Assembly: GCA_028554755.1 (NCBI GenBank)
Contig: JAPTOF010000005.1
Location: 4,116,501-4,180,500 of the forward strand
Length of the DNA stretch: 64,000 bases
From: Cordia subcordata
Lineage: Eukaryota; Streptophyta; Magnoliopsida; Boraginales; Cordiaceae
Reading direction: 5' to 3'
Part shown: piece by piece, positions 32,882 through 44,965 of the stretch
How positions within the stretch are numbered: position 1 is the stretch's first letter
Layout of the letters: the number at the start of each line of letters is the position of its first letter
The notes under the pieces: generated by a model
What the model saw: only the letters and a program-made list of their open reading frames with translations
The model's database searches: none
What the model was told of the DNA's origin: nothing
Made by a program: the position numbers and the translations under genes

Positions 32882-34946
32882 TCTATTGCAACAACAATTT
32901 TGTTTTCCTAATTTATATTCCTCTCATTTTTCAAGATTATTGGCCTCTATCTCTATATACTTCCCACGACGCTTCTGAGCGTACTCTAATGGAGATGAAA
33001 TATCAATAGGAGAATAGGTGGTGTTTCGATGGAAATGAATAAAATCAGAATTAATATATATACTACTATTTTGATCTAAAAGAAAATTTAATCCGAAAAT
33101 AATTTTACCTTCTTTATGATTTACTAGTAAACAAAAAGCCATCGGTAATCTATAACTAGGAGTCTGTGTATTACATGGTGTTAAGAAGGATATATTGGCA
33201 TTTGTTATATATTAGGTGTATGGGATTACATTTCCTGAGAATCCTATTCCTTTTAATGGAGTTTTAAGAGTATTAATATGTTTTAAATTTATTATTTGGG
33301 GATCTACAACTGTTATGGTGCATCCTGTATCTATAATAGCATTAGTTTCTACATGATGGCCATAATGTTTGAAATTAATTCTAACAGTTAACAAATTAGA
33401 ATTTCTTTTTATTTTACAAATTTCTCAAGTTGAAAGTCTGGAGTTACCTGTTGTATTAATAATGGTTCTTGTTCTATTTTTTCTTTTCCTTGTTCCAATT
33501 TACTTATTCTAGTATCTTGATTTTCTATCTTTTCTTCTATTTCTAATATTTTTACTTCTATATTTTCTATTTTATTACTTATATTTTTCTCTACTAATCT
33601 ACTATCTATTTTAAGTTCTTTGTTTTTATTAATAAATTCAGGAATTAAATCTAAATTAAACTTAATGTTTATACATTTAATGCATGCTTCTTTTAAACAA
33701 ATATTACATTTAGCTCTTACTTTTATTGCCGGATACCAAGTACATATATAACAAGATTTTGTTTCTAATCCTTTTCCTGATTGCCAGTTGTGTAAACATT
33801 CTTCTTTTTCATTTAGTTTATTATCTAATGGTTTAAACATATTTATATTAAAGGTATTAAAATTACCCAACAAATTATCTAAGTCCACTAGAAAATCATT
33901 ATTTTCAACATCTGAATCACTATCCTTGTTTTCTTCATAATTTTCTTCAATTACTGATGCAATACTATAAATAGATTCGTTATCACTAAGTGTTTCATCT
34001 ACTTCTAGTAAATCTTCATTTCTATTATTAACTATCATGGCTCTCATATTTTGTGAATTTATTCTTCTTGGACAACTTGAACTAAGATGATCTTCTTGTC
34101 CGCAAGTATAACATCTAATTTTATTTCTATATATTCTATTGTTATTATATTTTCTAACATCTTTTCGTGTTAAAAAAGGTTTTCTAGCTCTACTTCTCCT
34201 AAGATAATATGTTTTTCTGGGAGTTTTCCTAAATTATTTTTTATATTTATATTTAGGTTTTTTAGGTATACCATAATGTTGTGGAATATATATTTCTTTA
34301 CAAAAACTTGTTTCATTTTTAAGTTGTTTAGTAATTTGTATATTAGTACATTTATCCACTAATATTTCTATTACTATTTGCATTGCTCTTCCCAATGAAA
34401 ATTTTGCATTAACTATTTCTTTAGTGTATTTTTCATATATTTCTCTGCCTAATGCTCCTGGTAATTTATGCAAAATTTTTTGTATGACTTGTTCATTCCA
34501 AACATTGCCACTAAGAGATGCCCAATAATAGAATTCTTGCATAAACAGTTTTACATCTTTCTTGCCTAATAAATTTACTTGTTCTAGTTTTTTAACAGCT
34601 TTTGTTTGTAATTCTAAATCGGATGTGTTAGGATTTCTTCCTGTAAATATTAAATGTATGGTATTAACAAAACTATATGGATTTACACCTAAATTTACTA
34701 ATTCTGCTAAATCATTGGGAAATCGTTATTGCCATTCTTCCCAATTAGCTTTAACTGATTCTCCTAAGAATTGTGTCATGTATCTTATCATTTCTTCTAC
34801 TGTAAAAATTTTATTGGCTTGTTTAATAATAAAATCTGCTACTACAGCATCCTTCCATAATTGCAAATATCTGTCTCTTAATTGTATGTCTATTCCTATG
34901 ATATCTAGAATAAACGGTTCTGCTGCCTTTTGTATTTTAAAAGGTT
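32882..34946 (-). pseudogene. Badnavirus-like coat and protease, minus copy, RT lost
   Basis: Reads coat domain (34946 down to about 34234), CCHC knuckle near 34070-34115, second cysteine cluster CYICTWYPAIKVRAKCNIC near 33690-33760, a coiled coil, then protease with intact IIDTGCTITVVDP near 33310-33345. Stops and shifts separate these parts near 34234, 33409, 33212 and 32924. It ends at the RT/RNase H deletion. Confidence 0.88.
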
Positions 34947-35270
34947 CTCTCTTTCTTTTTCATATTTTATTTTATTAAAAAACCATAGGGGAAAGGGCGA
35001 AACATCCTTGCATGACAAAAAGATCCTATGAACTGAAGAGGTATGTTTAGTTAGTGTGATCCTAAATAAAAGAATGGTGTGATATCGCTAATATCATGAT
35101 TTAGTGCACAAGCCAGTCTCCCTTGTAACCTTGTACTGCATATGAGCAAAAGGGGAAGCGAGTCCGACCAGCGGCCGAATTGGAGAATGGCCCATATGGG
35201 ACTAACGCATGTCCATGAGCTCTTGATGCACACTAGGTTCTAGCTGTTGATCCTGGGTAGTACACCAAAT
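34947..35270 (+). repeat. Badna-like leader fragment, plus orientation
   Basis: Matches 27376-27710: CT-rich tract, A-run, 12-codon uORF and leader as far as the tcctggNtagtacaccaaat region. It joins coat sequence at 34946 and ends at the TA/TG repeat. Confidence 0.85.
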
Positions 35271-35294
35271 CATATATGTAGATATATGTATATG

Positions 35295-35332
<38 letters not shown>
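35271..35332. repeat. (TA)n(TG)n microsatellite
   Basis: TA-rich tract grading into about twelve TG units. It forms the right border of the viral block and the left border of the copia element. Confidence 0.95.
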
Positions 35333-35335
<3 letters not shown>

Positions 35336-36352
35336 TGGAAAATATAAATAAAGTAGATGCCGAATGAGGAGAATAAATTTAGATAAACAGAAACTATTCC
35401 TATTCAGTGGTAGAGTGTAAAATAAAATAGACAAAGCCGAGGCTCGTAAATGATATCCTTAAGGGATTTACGCCCCCTCTATCGGTGCTAAGGGGTGTGG
35501 CGTATCCCTCCCATGATACAACGGCTATTACCTTCTTGGCGTACGGTAGCACTCCAACGCAAGAAACTGTCGAACTAGTAGCAAATGAACTCTCTCTGAA
35601 GACTCTCTGTATGCCAAGAACTAAATATGTAAAATAAAACTATAAGCTATTTTTTTTTTTACTGTGACTGACTACGTGAAGAACAGGACCTATTTATACT
35701 AGTTAGACAGGTCTGCTATAAAACCAGGGAAATAAAAACTCCTCTAAAACGCCCACTAATCCAGCTTGTAACAGCTCCACTCAGCAGCTAGTCAAAACCA
35801 CGTTTCCAGAATGCTTTCTAACGTGCACAATAATAAAGTCAGGCATTTAACCAGATTTCCGTTACGAGACTTGTAAAATTACCTATTGGTGAATAAGAAT
35901 TTGCCCAAAAAAGATATATCCGGAGTGAAAACCTGGGCCACACCCACACCAGCGCCTCGTCCCCGGACCCGGCCAGGCCCGGCCGTGCCGTGCGCGCGCG
36001 CAAGCACGTGTGGTAGTTTTTATCATAATGCCCACTATGCATAGTTCCCTTTATATGCCTTGTTGGCCCAACCCATAAAGGCCTCTATATATAAATTGAG
36101 CAAAAACTTCACAAACTTTTTATGTGGGATTTCATCCTATACATATCCAATCTAAGCAATCATACTTGTTAACTACACAACTTTAATTGCTAATTTCTCA
36201 TTCACCTTAAATCCATTTTTTACAAGTAAATATATAACGTTCATCTACTCGAAACCAGGATCGTAACGGTACCAAGTACTGAATGGTTTGACAAGCAGGA
36301 CCCGAAGTCAATTGTAGCTTTAACCACCATGTTAAAGCATTTCAAACTAACA
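35333..36352 (-). repeat. Copia 3' LTR
   Basis: Bounded on the element strand by TGTTAG and CCAACA. A TATA-like box (ttatatatag) lies near 36079-36093 on the minus strand. A CG-rich stretch at about 35935-36010 differs in length from the other LTR. Confidence 0.9.
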
Positions 36353-36362
36353 TTCCCCCACA
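36353..36362 (-). promoter_or_regulatory. Copia polypurine tract
   Basis: Reads TGTGGGGGAA on the minus strand directly before the 3' LTR, the plus-strand DNA primer site. Confidence 0.75.
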
Positions 36363-36933
36363 TGAATGAAAATTAGCTGACCACAATGCAAATGCAGATA
36401 CAAGAGAGAGTTCGGAGAAAGACACTGTTTCAGGATAGGTAGCTTTTGGCTTTGAACCTTCTTTAGTGAATGCTATCGGATTTACTTGCTAGCCAGTGGA
36501 CTAATGGTCTTGAACTGTTCAGCTTAAGTGTAAACCAAGACAATATCACACACACAGCATCTCTCAATTTACCATTAGTTCTCATGGTTGTGTTCATTTC
36601 GGCCCTGAACAACTCCTGGTGTTCATGAGTACTCAGAAAACTCAGTCTATAATTCTTTTAGGAGCGGCCCTTCCTTACTCATATAGGTGATTCTTCGTGA
36701 AGAGTATCCTGCTATACCCCACTTGGTTTTCCCAAGCTACGAAGATCATTAAAAGCTAAGCTTATCCTATATCGTATAGGCTACACTGTCTACTTGCCAT
36801 AAGAATGGGTAAAGGAGATTTATGCCTCCACAATGCTTGAATAAAGTCATACATAATCCAGTTTCCCCTTTGAACCAAGATTCAGGGATCTCCTGTCAAC
36901 AAGGTAGGGTTGACAATTATGATGACCCTTTAG

Positions 36934-38415
36934 TTAATCTATAGGCTTAAGACCCATCCCACTCGACAACTGGAGAACTTGTTCTCTATTTACACCTTTG
37001 GTAAGCGGATCTGCAATGTTATCCTTAGACTTTATATAGTCCAAAGTGATAACCCCATTAGAGAGCAACTGTTTACCGGTGTGATGTCTCTGGCGTATAT
37101 GCCTAGACTTACCGTTATACATGACACTCTGTGCCCTGCCAATCGCTAATTGACTATCACAGTGTATGCTAACAGCAGCTTTAGGATTTGGCCAACATGG
37201 AACATCTTCTAAGAATTGTCGAAGCCATTCTGCTTCTTCTCCAGATTTGTCTAAAGCTATAAATTCAGACTCCTTAGTAGATCTAGCTATACATGTCTGC
37301 TTAGAGGATTTCCATGACATAGCTGCTCCTGCTAAGGTAAAGACGTATCCACTTATGGATCTTGAGTCTTTCGTGTTAGATATCCAATTTGCGTCACTAT
37401 ATCCTTCTAACACAGCTGGAAACGTAGTATAGTGCAACGCGTATCTCATGGTGTATCTCAAGTATCTTAAGACCCTGATTAGTGCAACACAATGTTCTTG
37501 ACTTGGATTACTAGTGTATCTACTTAGTCTATTCACAGCACAGGCTATGTTAGGTCTTGTACAGTTCATAATGTACATTAGACTCCCTATGATCCGGGAA
37601 TACTCTAATTGAGATACACCTTCACCTGTATTTTTCCTTAGATGTACACTTACATCTAAAGGAGTCTTTGCAATCCCGATGTCACCGTTATTATGCTTGT
37701 TCAATATTTTCTCAATGGAATGAGACTGAGACAAGGCTAGACCTTCATGTGTCTTAATGATTTTTATGCCTAGGATTACATCGGCAACACCCATGTCTTT
37801 CATTTCAAAATTTCAAGAGAGCATCTTTTTTGTAGACACAATCGCTTCATTATTCTTTCCTATAGTAAGCATGTCATCTACATAAAGGCAAATAATGACA
37901 AAATTCTGATATGTTCCTCTCCAATAAACACACTTGTCACACTCATTGAATTTGAATCCATTTGCATGCAAGACTTGATCAAATTTCTCATGCCATTGTT
38001 TAGGGGCTTGTTTTAATCCGTAAAGAGATTTCACAAGCTTACACACTTTTTCCTCTTGACCTGGAACTACAAACCCTTCGGGTTGTTCCATATAGATCTC
38101 CTCTTTTAGATCTCCATTCAAGAAAGCTGTTTTTACATCCATTTGATGAATCTCCAAACTATATATAGTTGCAATAGCTATCAACATACGGATAGATGTA
38201 ATTCTTGTTACTGGTGAATACGTGTCAAAATAATCTAGACCCTCTTTTTGACAATAACCTTTTATAACCAACCGGGCCTTATACTTGTCTATTGATCCAT
38301 CCGCCTTCATCTTCCTTCTGAAAATCCATTTACACCCTAAAGGCTTATTTCCAAGAGGTAAATCCACTAATTCCCATGTATGGTTGTGCATAATGGACTC
38401 AATTTTACTATTCAC
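36934..38415 (-). pseudogene. Copia reverse transcriptase and RNase H
   Basis: RT part contains MDVKTAFLNGDL and YVDDMLTIG (near 37860-37890). The frame is interrupted at 37813 by TGA and goes on in the same frame with RT thumb and RNase H ([15 protein letters not shown], ending with ADPLTKGV near 36970). All pieces share one frame, so only in-frame stops separate them. Confidence 0.92.
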
Positions 38416-38421
38416 CGCCTC

Positions 38422-40671
38422 TTACCAAAGAGGTGCCTCAGGAGTAGACATAGCTTCCTTGAAGGTTCTGGGCTTACTTTCTAACATAAACGTTATAAAG
38501 TCAGGCCCGAAAGACGTAGACGCTCTCGTCCTTTTACTACGTCTGGGTTCATCAGCTGTGGGCTCTTTATCTATATCTGAATGGTCAAGAGCCCTTTTAG
38601 ATGAACCAGGTCTAGAAAGATTTGGTTCTTTTGACCCTTTGTATGGAAATGTCTTCTCGAAAAACTCAGCATTGCGAGATTCAATAACTGTATTCTCATG
38701 AATGTCAGAAATTTCTGACTTATGTACGAGAAATCTATATGCAGCACTGTTCTGTGCATATCCAATGAAAATATAGTCAACCGTCTTTGGTCCTATTTTG
38801 ACCATTTTAGGTGTTGGAACCCCTACTTTAGCTAGACATCTCGATACTCTTAAATATTTGTAAGAAGGTGGTCTGCCTTTCCACAATTCATATGGTGTCT
38901 TCTCCAGTTTCTTGAGGGGTATTTTATTCAAAACATGATTTGCAGTTAAAATCATTTCCCCCCACAAGTTCTGAGGTAAACCTGAGTTTATCAACAATGC
39001 ATTCATCATTTCTTTGAGAGCTCTATTTTTGCGTTCAACAACACCATTTTGTTGTGAAGAATAAGGAGCAATGGTTTGGTGTATTATCCCTTGTTCAGCA
39101 CAATAAGATTCAAAAGGATATACATATTCTCCACCTCTATCACTTTTCAAAATCTTGATCTTCTTACCTAGTTGATTTTCTACCTCAGCTTGGTATTGTT
39201 TAAAAGCCTCCAAAGCCTCATCTTTGGATCTAAGCAAGTATACATAACAATACCTTGTGCAATCATCGATAAAAGTTATAAAAAACTTTTTACCACCTCT
39301 AGTTTGCACATATTTTAGGTCACAAATGTCGGTGTGGATTAATTCAAGAGATTCTGAGACTCTTTCTACTGATTTGAAAGATGTTCTAGTTAATTTCGAT
39401 TCCACACAAACTTCACATTTTTCATGGTTAGTAAAATCCACTCCATGGATTAGACCCATTTGTACAAGTTTGTTTAAGGAATCATAATTTACATGTCCAA
39501 GACGTTTATGCCATAAAGTAGAGAACTCAGTAAAGTAAGCAGAAGAAACGATTTTATTCATTTCATTTTGGCCAGAAGGCCCAGCAGTTACATTCTTATT
39601 TGGGACTTGGGCTCTCACACTTAGCTTATATATCCCTTAATGGAGATAGTCCTTGCCCACAATATCGTATCCTTTCTTAATTACAACTTTATCGGCACTA
39701 AAAAGCATAGAAAGACCGACTTTACCAAACAGAGAGCTAGATACCAAATTCTTTCTAATGTCAGGAACATGTAGAACATTTTTCAAAGTTAACTTAACAC
39801 CAAAGGTCATTTCTAAAATGACATTGCCTATACCTGCCACTTGTGAAGTAGCAGAATTCCCCATGTATAGGACTTCACCCCCAGAGTAAGTTGTATAAGT
39901 AGTAAAAAGCCTCATTTCAGAACAAACGTGTCTTGTTGCCCCTGTGTCTATAAACCATTGTTTAGGGTTGCCTACCATGTTCACCTCAGACACTACTGTC
40001 GAAATATTTAGATCAGACACATTGCCCCCTAAGTCCTCCACGACATTTGCTAGGGCCTTCCTTTTGCGCAACCTGCAGTCCTTTGCCTTGTGAGCAGTTT
40101 TGTCACAGATATAACACGTCCCATTGAACTGCTTCTTGTCAGCTTTAGATTTCCCAACAACTGCCTTCCCCTTCTACCCACGATTAGCTTGACTGGTGAA
40201 CTTCCTCTTTTTGTTGGAATTAGGACCATGTTCCACCATGTGGGCCTTGGAGTTCATTCCACCATGCACGCCCCATTTACCAGTTGAACGATTCTCTTCC
40301 TCAATCCTAAGCTGCAGGATTAAGTTCTTCATTGACATCTCCTGTTGCTTGTGCTTGAGGTGATTTTTGAACTCACTCCATCCAGGGGGTAATTTATCTA
40401 TGAACGCAGCCACCTGGAATTGTTCAACTTGAGGCATCCCTTCAGCATGGAGCTCTTGGATGATCAACTGGTATTCTTGTACCTGTGACATCACTGGTTC
40501 AGAATTTGTCATAGAGAATTCTAGAAATCTAGTCACTACGAATTTCTTCGTGCTTGCACTTTCTAGCTCATACTTATCCTTTAATGACATCCATACTTCC
40601 TTAGCTGTTTTACATTTAACATGTACTTTATACAAGGAAGTTTCTAAACAATTTAAATGTAATTTCGGCAA
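38422..40671 (-). pseudogene. Copia gag C-terminus, protease and integrase
   Basis: One continuous frame with two internal stops. Gag part with KLPPGWSEFKNHLKH; TAG at 40174 (Trp position); CCHC knuckle CYICDKTAHKAKDC near 40085-40125; protease WFIDTGATRH near 39940; stop at 39637; integrase with HHCC (HKRLGHVNYDSL, CEVCVESK), catalytic Asp in THTDICDLK-type context near 39330, SDRGGEYVYP and a Glu in QQNGVVERKNR; stop at 38422. The integrase core residues look intact. Confidence 0.92.
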
Positions 40672-40751
40672 AGGAAATCACTTTGCTTCCAAGCATCCAC
40701 AGCTACCACCGTCTGCACATCCGGGTTGTCCCCTAAGGACGGAGGATCTTG

Positions 40752-41285
40752 CTACACGTACATGAACAGCCCCAAAGTCGTGAGATGAAACTCTATTTGA
40801 AGTTGCCATGTCTTGAAGTCTTTCCCAGAAAATTTTTCTGGCTTCTTTGCATGTGGTGGTAGAGGTGCATAGTTGGTTGTCCCGAAAACGAGCCAGCCTC
40901 CAAATGCATTGCTTAGACCCGCAACATTTGTGGCTCCCCCAAAATCACCGCTTGAACCAGCACCATAATTGGCTTGAACAAACGAGCCGAAAGCTGTTCT
41001 AGTCGTGGCTCCAAAATCGCTGAATCCCTGCACAGTCCCAGGAACCTGCACAGTCATATTAGTTGTTGGAGTAATTCCAACATTTCCTGTCATAGTAACT
41101 CCAGCTGGGGTGTTCCCAGTAGTCACGGTAACATTAGGGGTAGCAATGGAAACCCCAGTCACACTAGTTCTAGCAGTCCAAGTTTGGGTATTGTCCACAA
41201 ATTGGACTTTATCATTATTGCGAATTTGAGTTTCGTTAACTCCAAACATGATTGAACAAAATGTTGTAAGATTTTCTGCACTCAA
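40752..41285 (-). pseudogene. Copia gag N-terminal part
   Basis: Begins MSAENLTTFC at 41285, has a Gly/Thr/Val-rich low-complexity stretch and ends KFSGKDFKTWQLQIEFHLTTL, the usual copia gag entry motif. It is in another frame than the remainder, so a shift lies between 40752 and 40671. Confidence 0.85.
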
Positions 41286-41428
41286 CCAACCGAAATTAGT
41301 AAACCAGTATATTAATCAGAAAATAAAACTGTAGTTTCTGTTTGAAACAGATTTAAAAACTGTAAGCAATAGATACCACAGCTTGCCAAACCCGTAGAAA
41401 TTCAGAATGATAGATAAACCCCTTAAGT

Positions 41429-42429
41429 TGTTGGAAAATATAAATAAAGTAGAAGCCAAACGAGGAGAATAAATTTAGATAAATAGAAACTATTCCAATT
41501 TAGTGGTAGAGTGTAAAATAAAATAGACTAAGCCGAGGCTCATAACGATATCCTTAAGGGATTTACGCCCCTTCTATCAGTGCTAAGGGGTGTGGCGTAT
41601 TTATCCCAGGATACAATGTCTATTACCTTCTTGGCGTACGGTAGCACTCCAATGCAAGAAACTGTCGAACTAGTAGCAAATAAACTCTCTATGAAGACTT
41701 TCTGTATGCCAAGAACTAAATACGTAAAATAAAATTATAAGCTATTTTTTTTTACTGTGACTGACTACGTGAAGAACAGGACCTATTTATACTAGTTAGA
41801 GAGGTCTGCTATAAAACTAGGGAAATAAAGACTCCTCTAAAACGCCCACTAATCCAGCTTGTAACAGTTCCACTCAGCAGCTAGTCAAAACCACGTTTCC
41901 AAAATGCTCTCCAATGTGCAAAATAATAAAGTCAGGCATTCAACCAGATTTCCGTTACGAGAATTGTAAATTTAGCTATTGGTGAATAAGAATTTGCCCA
42001 AAAAAGATATATCCGGAGTGAAAACCCGGGCCGCACCCGCGCCGCGTCCCCGGTCCCGACCGTGCCGTGCGTGCGCGCACGCGTGTGTGGTAGTTTTTAT
42101 CATAATGCCCACTATGCATAGTTCCCTTTATATGCCTTGTTGGTCCAACCCATAAAGGCCTCTATATATAAATTGAGCAAAAACTTCACAAACTTTCTAT
42201 GTGGGATTTCATCCTACACATATCCAATCTAAGCAATCAAACTTGTTAACTACACAACTTTAATTGCTAATTTCTCATTCACCTTAAATCCATTTTTTAC
42301 AAGTAAATGTACAACGTTCATCTACTCGGAACCAGGATCGTAACGGTACCAAGTACCGAATGGTTTGACAAGCGGGACTTGTAGTCAATTGTAGCTTTAA
42401 CCACCATGTTAAAGCATTTCAAACTAATA
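41429..42429 (-). repeat. Copia 5' LTR
   Basis: Matches 35333-36352 with scattered substitutions and small indels. Its outer end reads TATTAG instead of TGTTAG on the element strand. The primer site next to its inner end (ACTTAAGGGG) was not matched to a tRNA. Confidence 0.9.

Positions 42430-42466
<37 letters not shown>
42430..42466. repeat. (TA)n microsatellite right of copia
   Basis: TA tract joining the copia element to the second copy of the flank unit. Confidence 0.95.
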
Positions 42467-42468
<2 letters not shown>

Positions 42469-43121
42469 TTACTAAAAATCATTTTATTTTCTGTAGTAAT
42501 TTTTGTACCATTATTCTTATTTGAATCTTTAAAAATAATAGGGACTAATTTAAGAAAAATACTGATACTTATAACATAATTTCCTCATTTGTTAGTGTAC
42601 TATATCTCTAAAATCTATATCATATAATATCATATTATATAATAGGACTAATTTAAATAAGTTGTGAAATATTAAGAACTAATATAAATATATTGAGATA
42701 ATGAAAAATTTGACTATGCTTACTAGCTAGTTTGGCTACGTCCTTAAAATATTATCGACTAACTTAAATAGTTTAAAAGTCCTCATTATTTTAATCATAT
42801 TTATAATCATTTGAATAATTTTATTAAATGTAAAAGATTGAAATAAAATTTCTTAACTAATAAATACTAACTTGATTGTTTAAGTTAGGGACTAATTTGA
42901 CTATGTAGTAAAATATTATGAATCAATTTGAACATTTTAAAACAATAAGAGCTTAGTTAGATAAAAATAACAATATTAAGGGCTTATAACATAATTTATA
43001 CTTTTGAAATTAATAATATTTTTAACCTTGCATATCATCATTTGCGAGAGTATAAAATTAACTTGTACTCTTTTAATAGAGTTGATGTAGCATGTCTCTT
43101 TGAGCTTTATTGGGTACAATT

Positions 43122-43123
<2 letters not shown>
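42467..43123 (+). repeat. Duplicated flank unit, right copy
   Basis: Same orientation as 5031-5690, colinear from attacNaaaNatcatttt through gtctctttgagct to the TA tract. Noncoding. Confidence 0.85.

Positions 43124-43153
<30 letters not shown>
43124..43153. repeat. (TA)n microsatellite after the right flank unit
   Basis: Fifteen TA units at the same place relative to the flank unit as 5691-5728. The unique DNA that follows is probably the original continuation of the locus. Confidence 0.95.
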
Positions 43154-43160
<7 letters not shown>

Positions 43161-43990
43161 TATAGATTGCATCTCTCAGACAAACATGGACCAATTCAGA
43201 GGACAATTCAAGCAAATGAGATTCTGTACACGTGGTGCAACGAAAGCCGTTAACCAAGTTCGAAATTGAAAGACTAATAGAATAAGAAAAGCAGAGAGCT
43301 TGTTGTGTTAGCAAATCAGAACTAATATGCATATCAATAAAGTTTGAACTGAGTAGGAAGTTGAGATCTGCTAATGTGTTTCAAGTATAAAAATTGGTTG
43401 AAGATACTAAAGCAATGGGTCCTAGAAACAACATACATTCAGTCTATTTTCTCTAGTTTATCTTAGCTAGTTGTCGTAGCTTAACTTAGTCTTTAGACAT
43501 AGTCATAACTAAGAGTAGCTTAACCCTAGTTGTCATAGCTTAACTTAGTCTTTAGGCATAGTCATAACTAGGAGTAGCTTAACCCTAGTTGTAATCTCAG
43601 AACTCGTTCAAAGTACAAGAAGAGATTGTTATCGTGGCTCTTTTTAGATATATCACGATAGACACAAAGTATTACTTGTGAGCCAGTCAACCAAGTCGTT
43701 GACATGCTATCCCTGTCTTGCACACCATTGATTGATTAGTTGTTAAAGCACATTACGAGCTATAAATCATTGACGTGCCATGTATGACTTTCACATCGCC
43801 AATTGACTAAAGCGAGACAACAGAAGCTGATTTTGTAGAAAAGAGGTGATTGTTCGAGCACGATGAAGAGTCGACGTATTATGCTGGAGAAGCAAGTCAT
43901 CAAATCATAGTGAAGGCAGTGATGCGGCAACGCAGTACAAGTCCCTAGATCAAACTCTGACAAAGAAATAAACCCTGTTGAAATTGGTTT
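43154..43990. other. Decayed intergenic DNA
   Basis: No gene recognised. It contains the 59-bp tandem repeat and may belong to the same old element as the pseudogene that follows. Confidence 0.5.
43467..43592. repeat. 59-bp tandem repeat, two copies plus a stub
   Basis: Units start with ctagttgt at 43467 and 43526, and a third partial unit at 43585. The full units differ at about five positions. They include tagcttaacttagtctttag. Confidence 0.9.
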
Positions 43991-44965
43991 GTGCTAATAT
44001 CAAACGTCAAGAAAACTTTGCGACTTGGTGACGACGTCCAAAGTCAAATATTGATCAAAGCCCTGGTCGAGTGCATTCGGCCTTTGGGAAAATTTTCCAC
44101 GCAAAGAATTTCTAGCACGCCAGTGGGACCCACTATGAATATGGTGTATAGTGCTCGCAGTAAGGGTTTATTGACGGTAGAGGATGAAGGAACTTTGACA
44201 AGGCCGTTGACCTCTACTGTCCATGAAACACCTTAGCATGCACATATTGCTTCAGCATCTACCCAATGCATTCAAATTGCACACTCGACATACAAGGAAT
44301 TGAAGATCATTCTTCAGAGGACAATCTCCCCACGTTGATATATAGAGAGAACAGCTCATCAAATCTAACCATTCATTGGATGGTTATTGCTGATGGGCAA
44401 GAACACACATTGCAAAAGGGTTACTTTAGAGTCTCATGACAAGCTAATGAATGCCTTAGCCCCATTAATTGAGTTGGCTGAGAAAACTAGTTAGGTGACT
44501 GAAGATATTATTGCTAACTAAGGCGCTTTACTTGAATAGCTTGTCATTACCAACAAGTGGGCACAATAGTAGAATGGTGGTATTATTAAAGCTATTGAGG
44601 AATAGGCAAAGGGGTTGGCTATGCATATTGGAAACTTGAGCAAAGCCACTTAGTTTAATAATAAGCCCCACTTCCATACGATCTACCATCCCATCAGTTA
44701 TTAGGTCACATAGGTTGTGCTTCTGTTACTGGACCAGATGTAGTAGGATATAGACCGACGTATTAACAGAGATGCACGAGCTATTGTTCTGCTTTTATAG
44801 AATCACAATCCGGTGTAGCGACCTCTTACAGATAATCAATAGGATTCACGACCATTGAAGGCCGAATACTTAACCAATGAGGCCATCTTTGGAATTCAGC
44901 AATGTTCAAATATTAAAAAGGCCAAACAAACTTGCAGTAAGGCGCAGTCTATCTTGAAGGAGTAA
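43991..44965 (+). pseudogene. Stop-riddled retroelement-like frame (CAG to TAG decay)
   Basis: One frame stays protein-like across the segment, for example GDDVQSQILIKALVECIRPL, then ALAPLIELAEKTS and NKKAKQTCSKAQSILKE-like text near the end (44963 TAA). From 44447 to the end it holds thirteen TAG, one internal TAA and no TGA, mostly where Gln would fit. It resembles a gag or spacer region of a retrotransposon, but the family is not recognised. Confidence 0.55.

Larger units (their letters stand above)
35333..42429 (-). mobile_element. Ty1/copia LTR retrotransposon, minus strand
   Basis: Two LTRs of about 1.0 kb (35333-36352 and 41429-42429) flank a gag-protease-integrase-RT-RNase H order, the copia order, read right to left. 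It sits in TA/TG repeat, so a 5-bp target duplication cannot be told from the repeat. All domains are present but separated by stops, so it is not autonomous. Confidence 0.95.

Noticed and set aside
35935..36010. CG-rich stretch as a host CpG island promoter
   Set aside because: It recurs in the other copia LTR near 42026-42090, so it is part of the LTR.
41403..41428. tRNA-iMet primer site next to the copia 5' LTR
   Set aside because: The bases next to the LTR (ACTTAAGGGG on the element strand) do not match the tRNA-iMet 3' end.
43467..43592. Regular repeat units as a possible CRISPR array
   Set aside because: Directly adjacent 59-bp units without spacers, in a plant genome; a plain tandem duplication.
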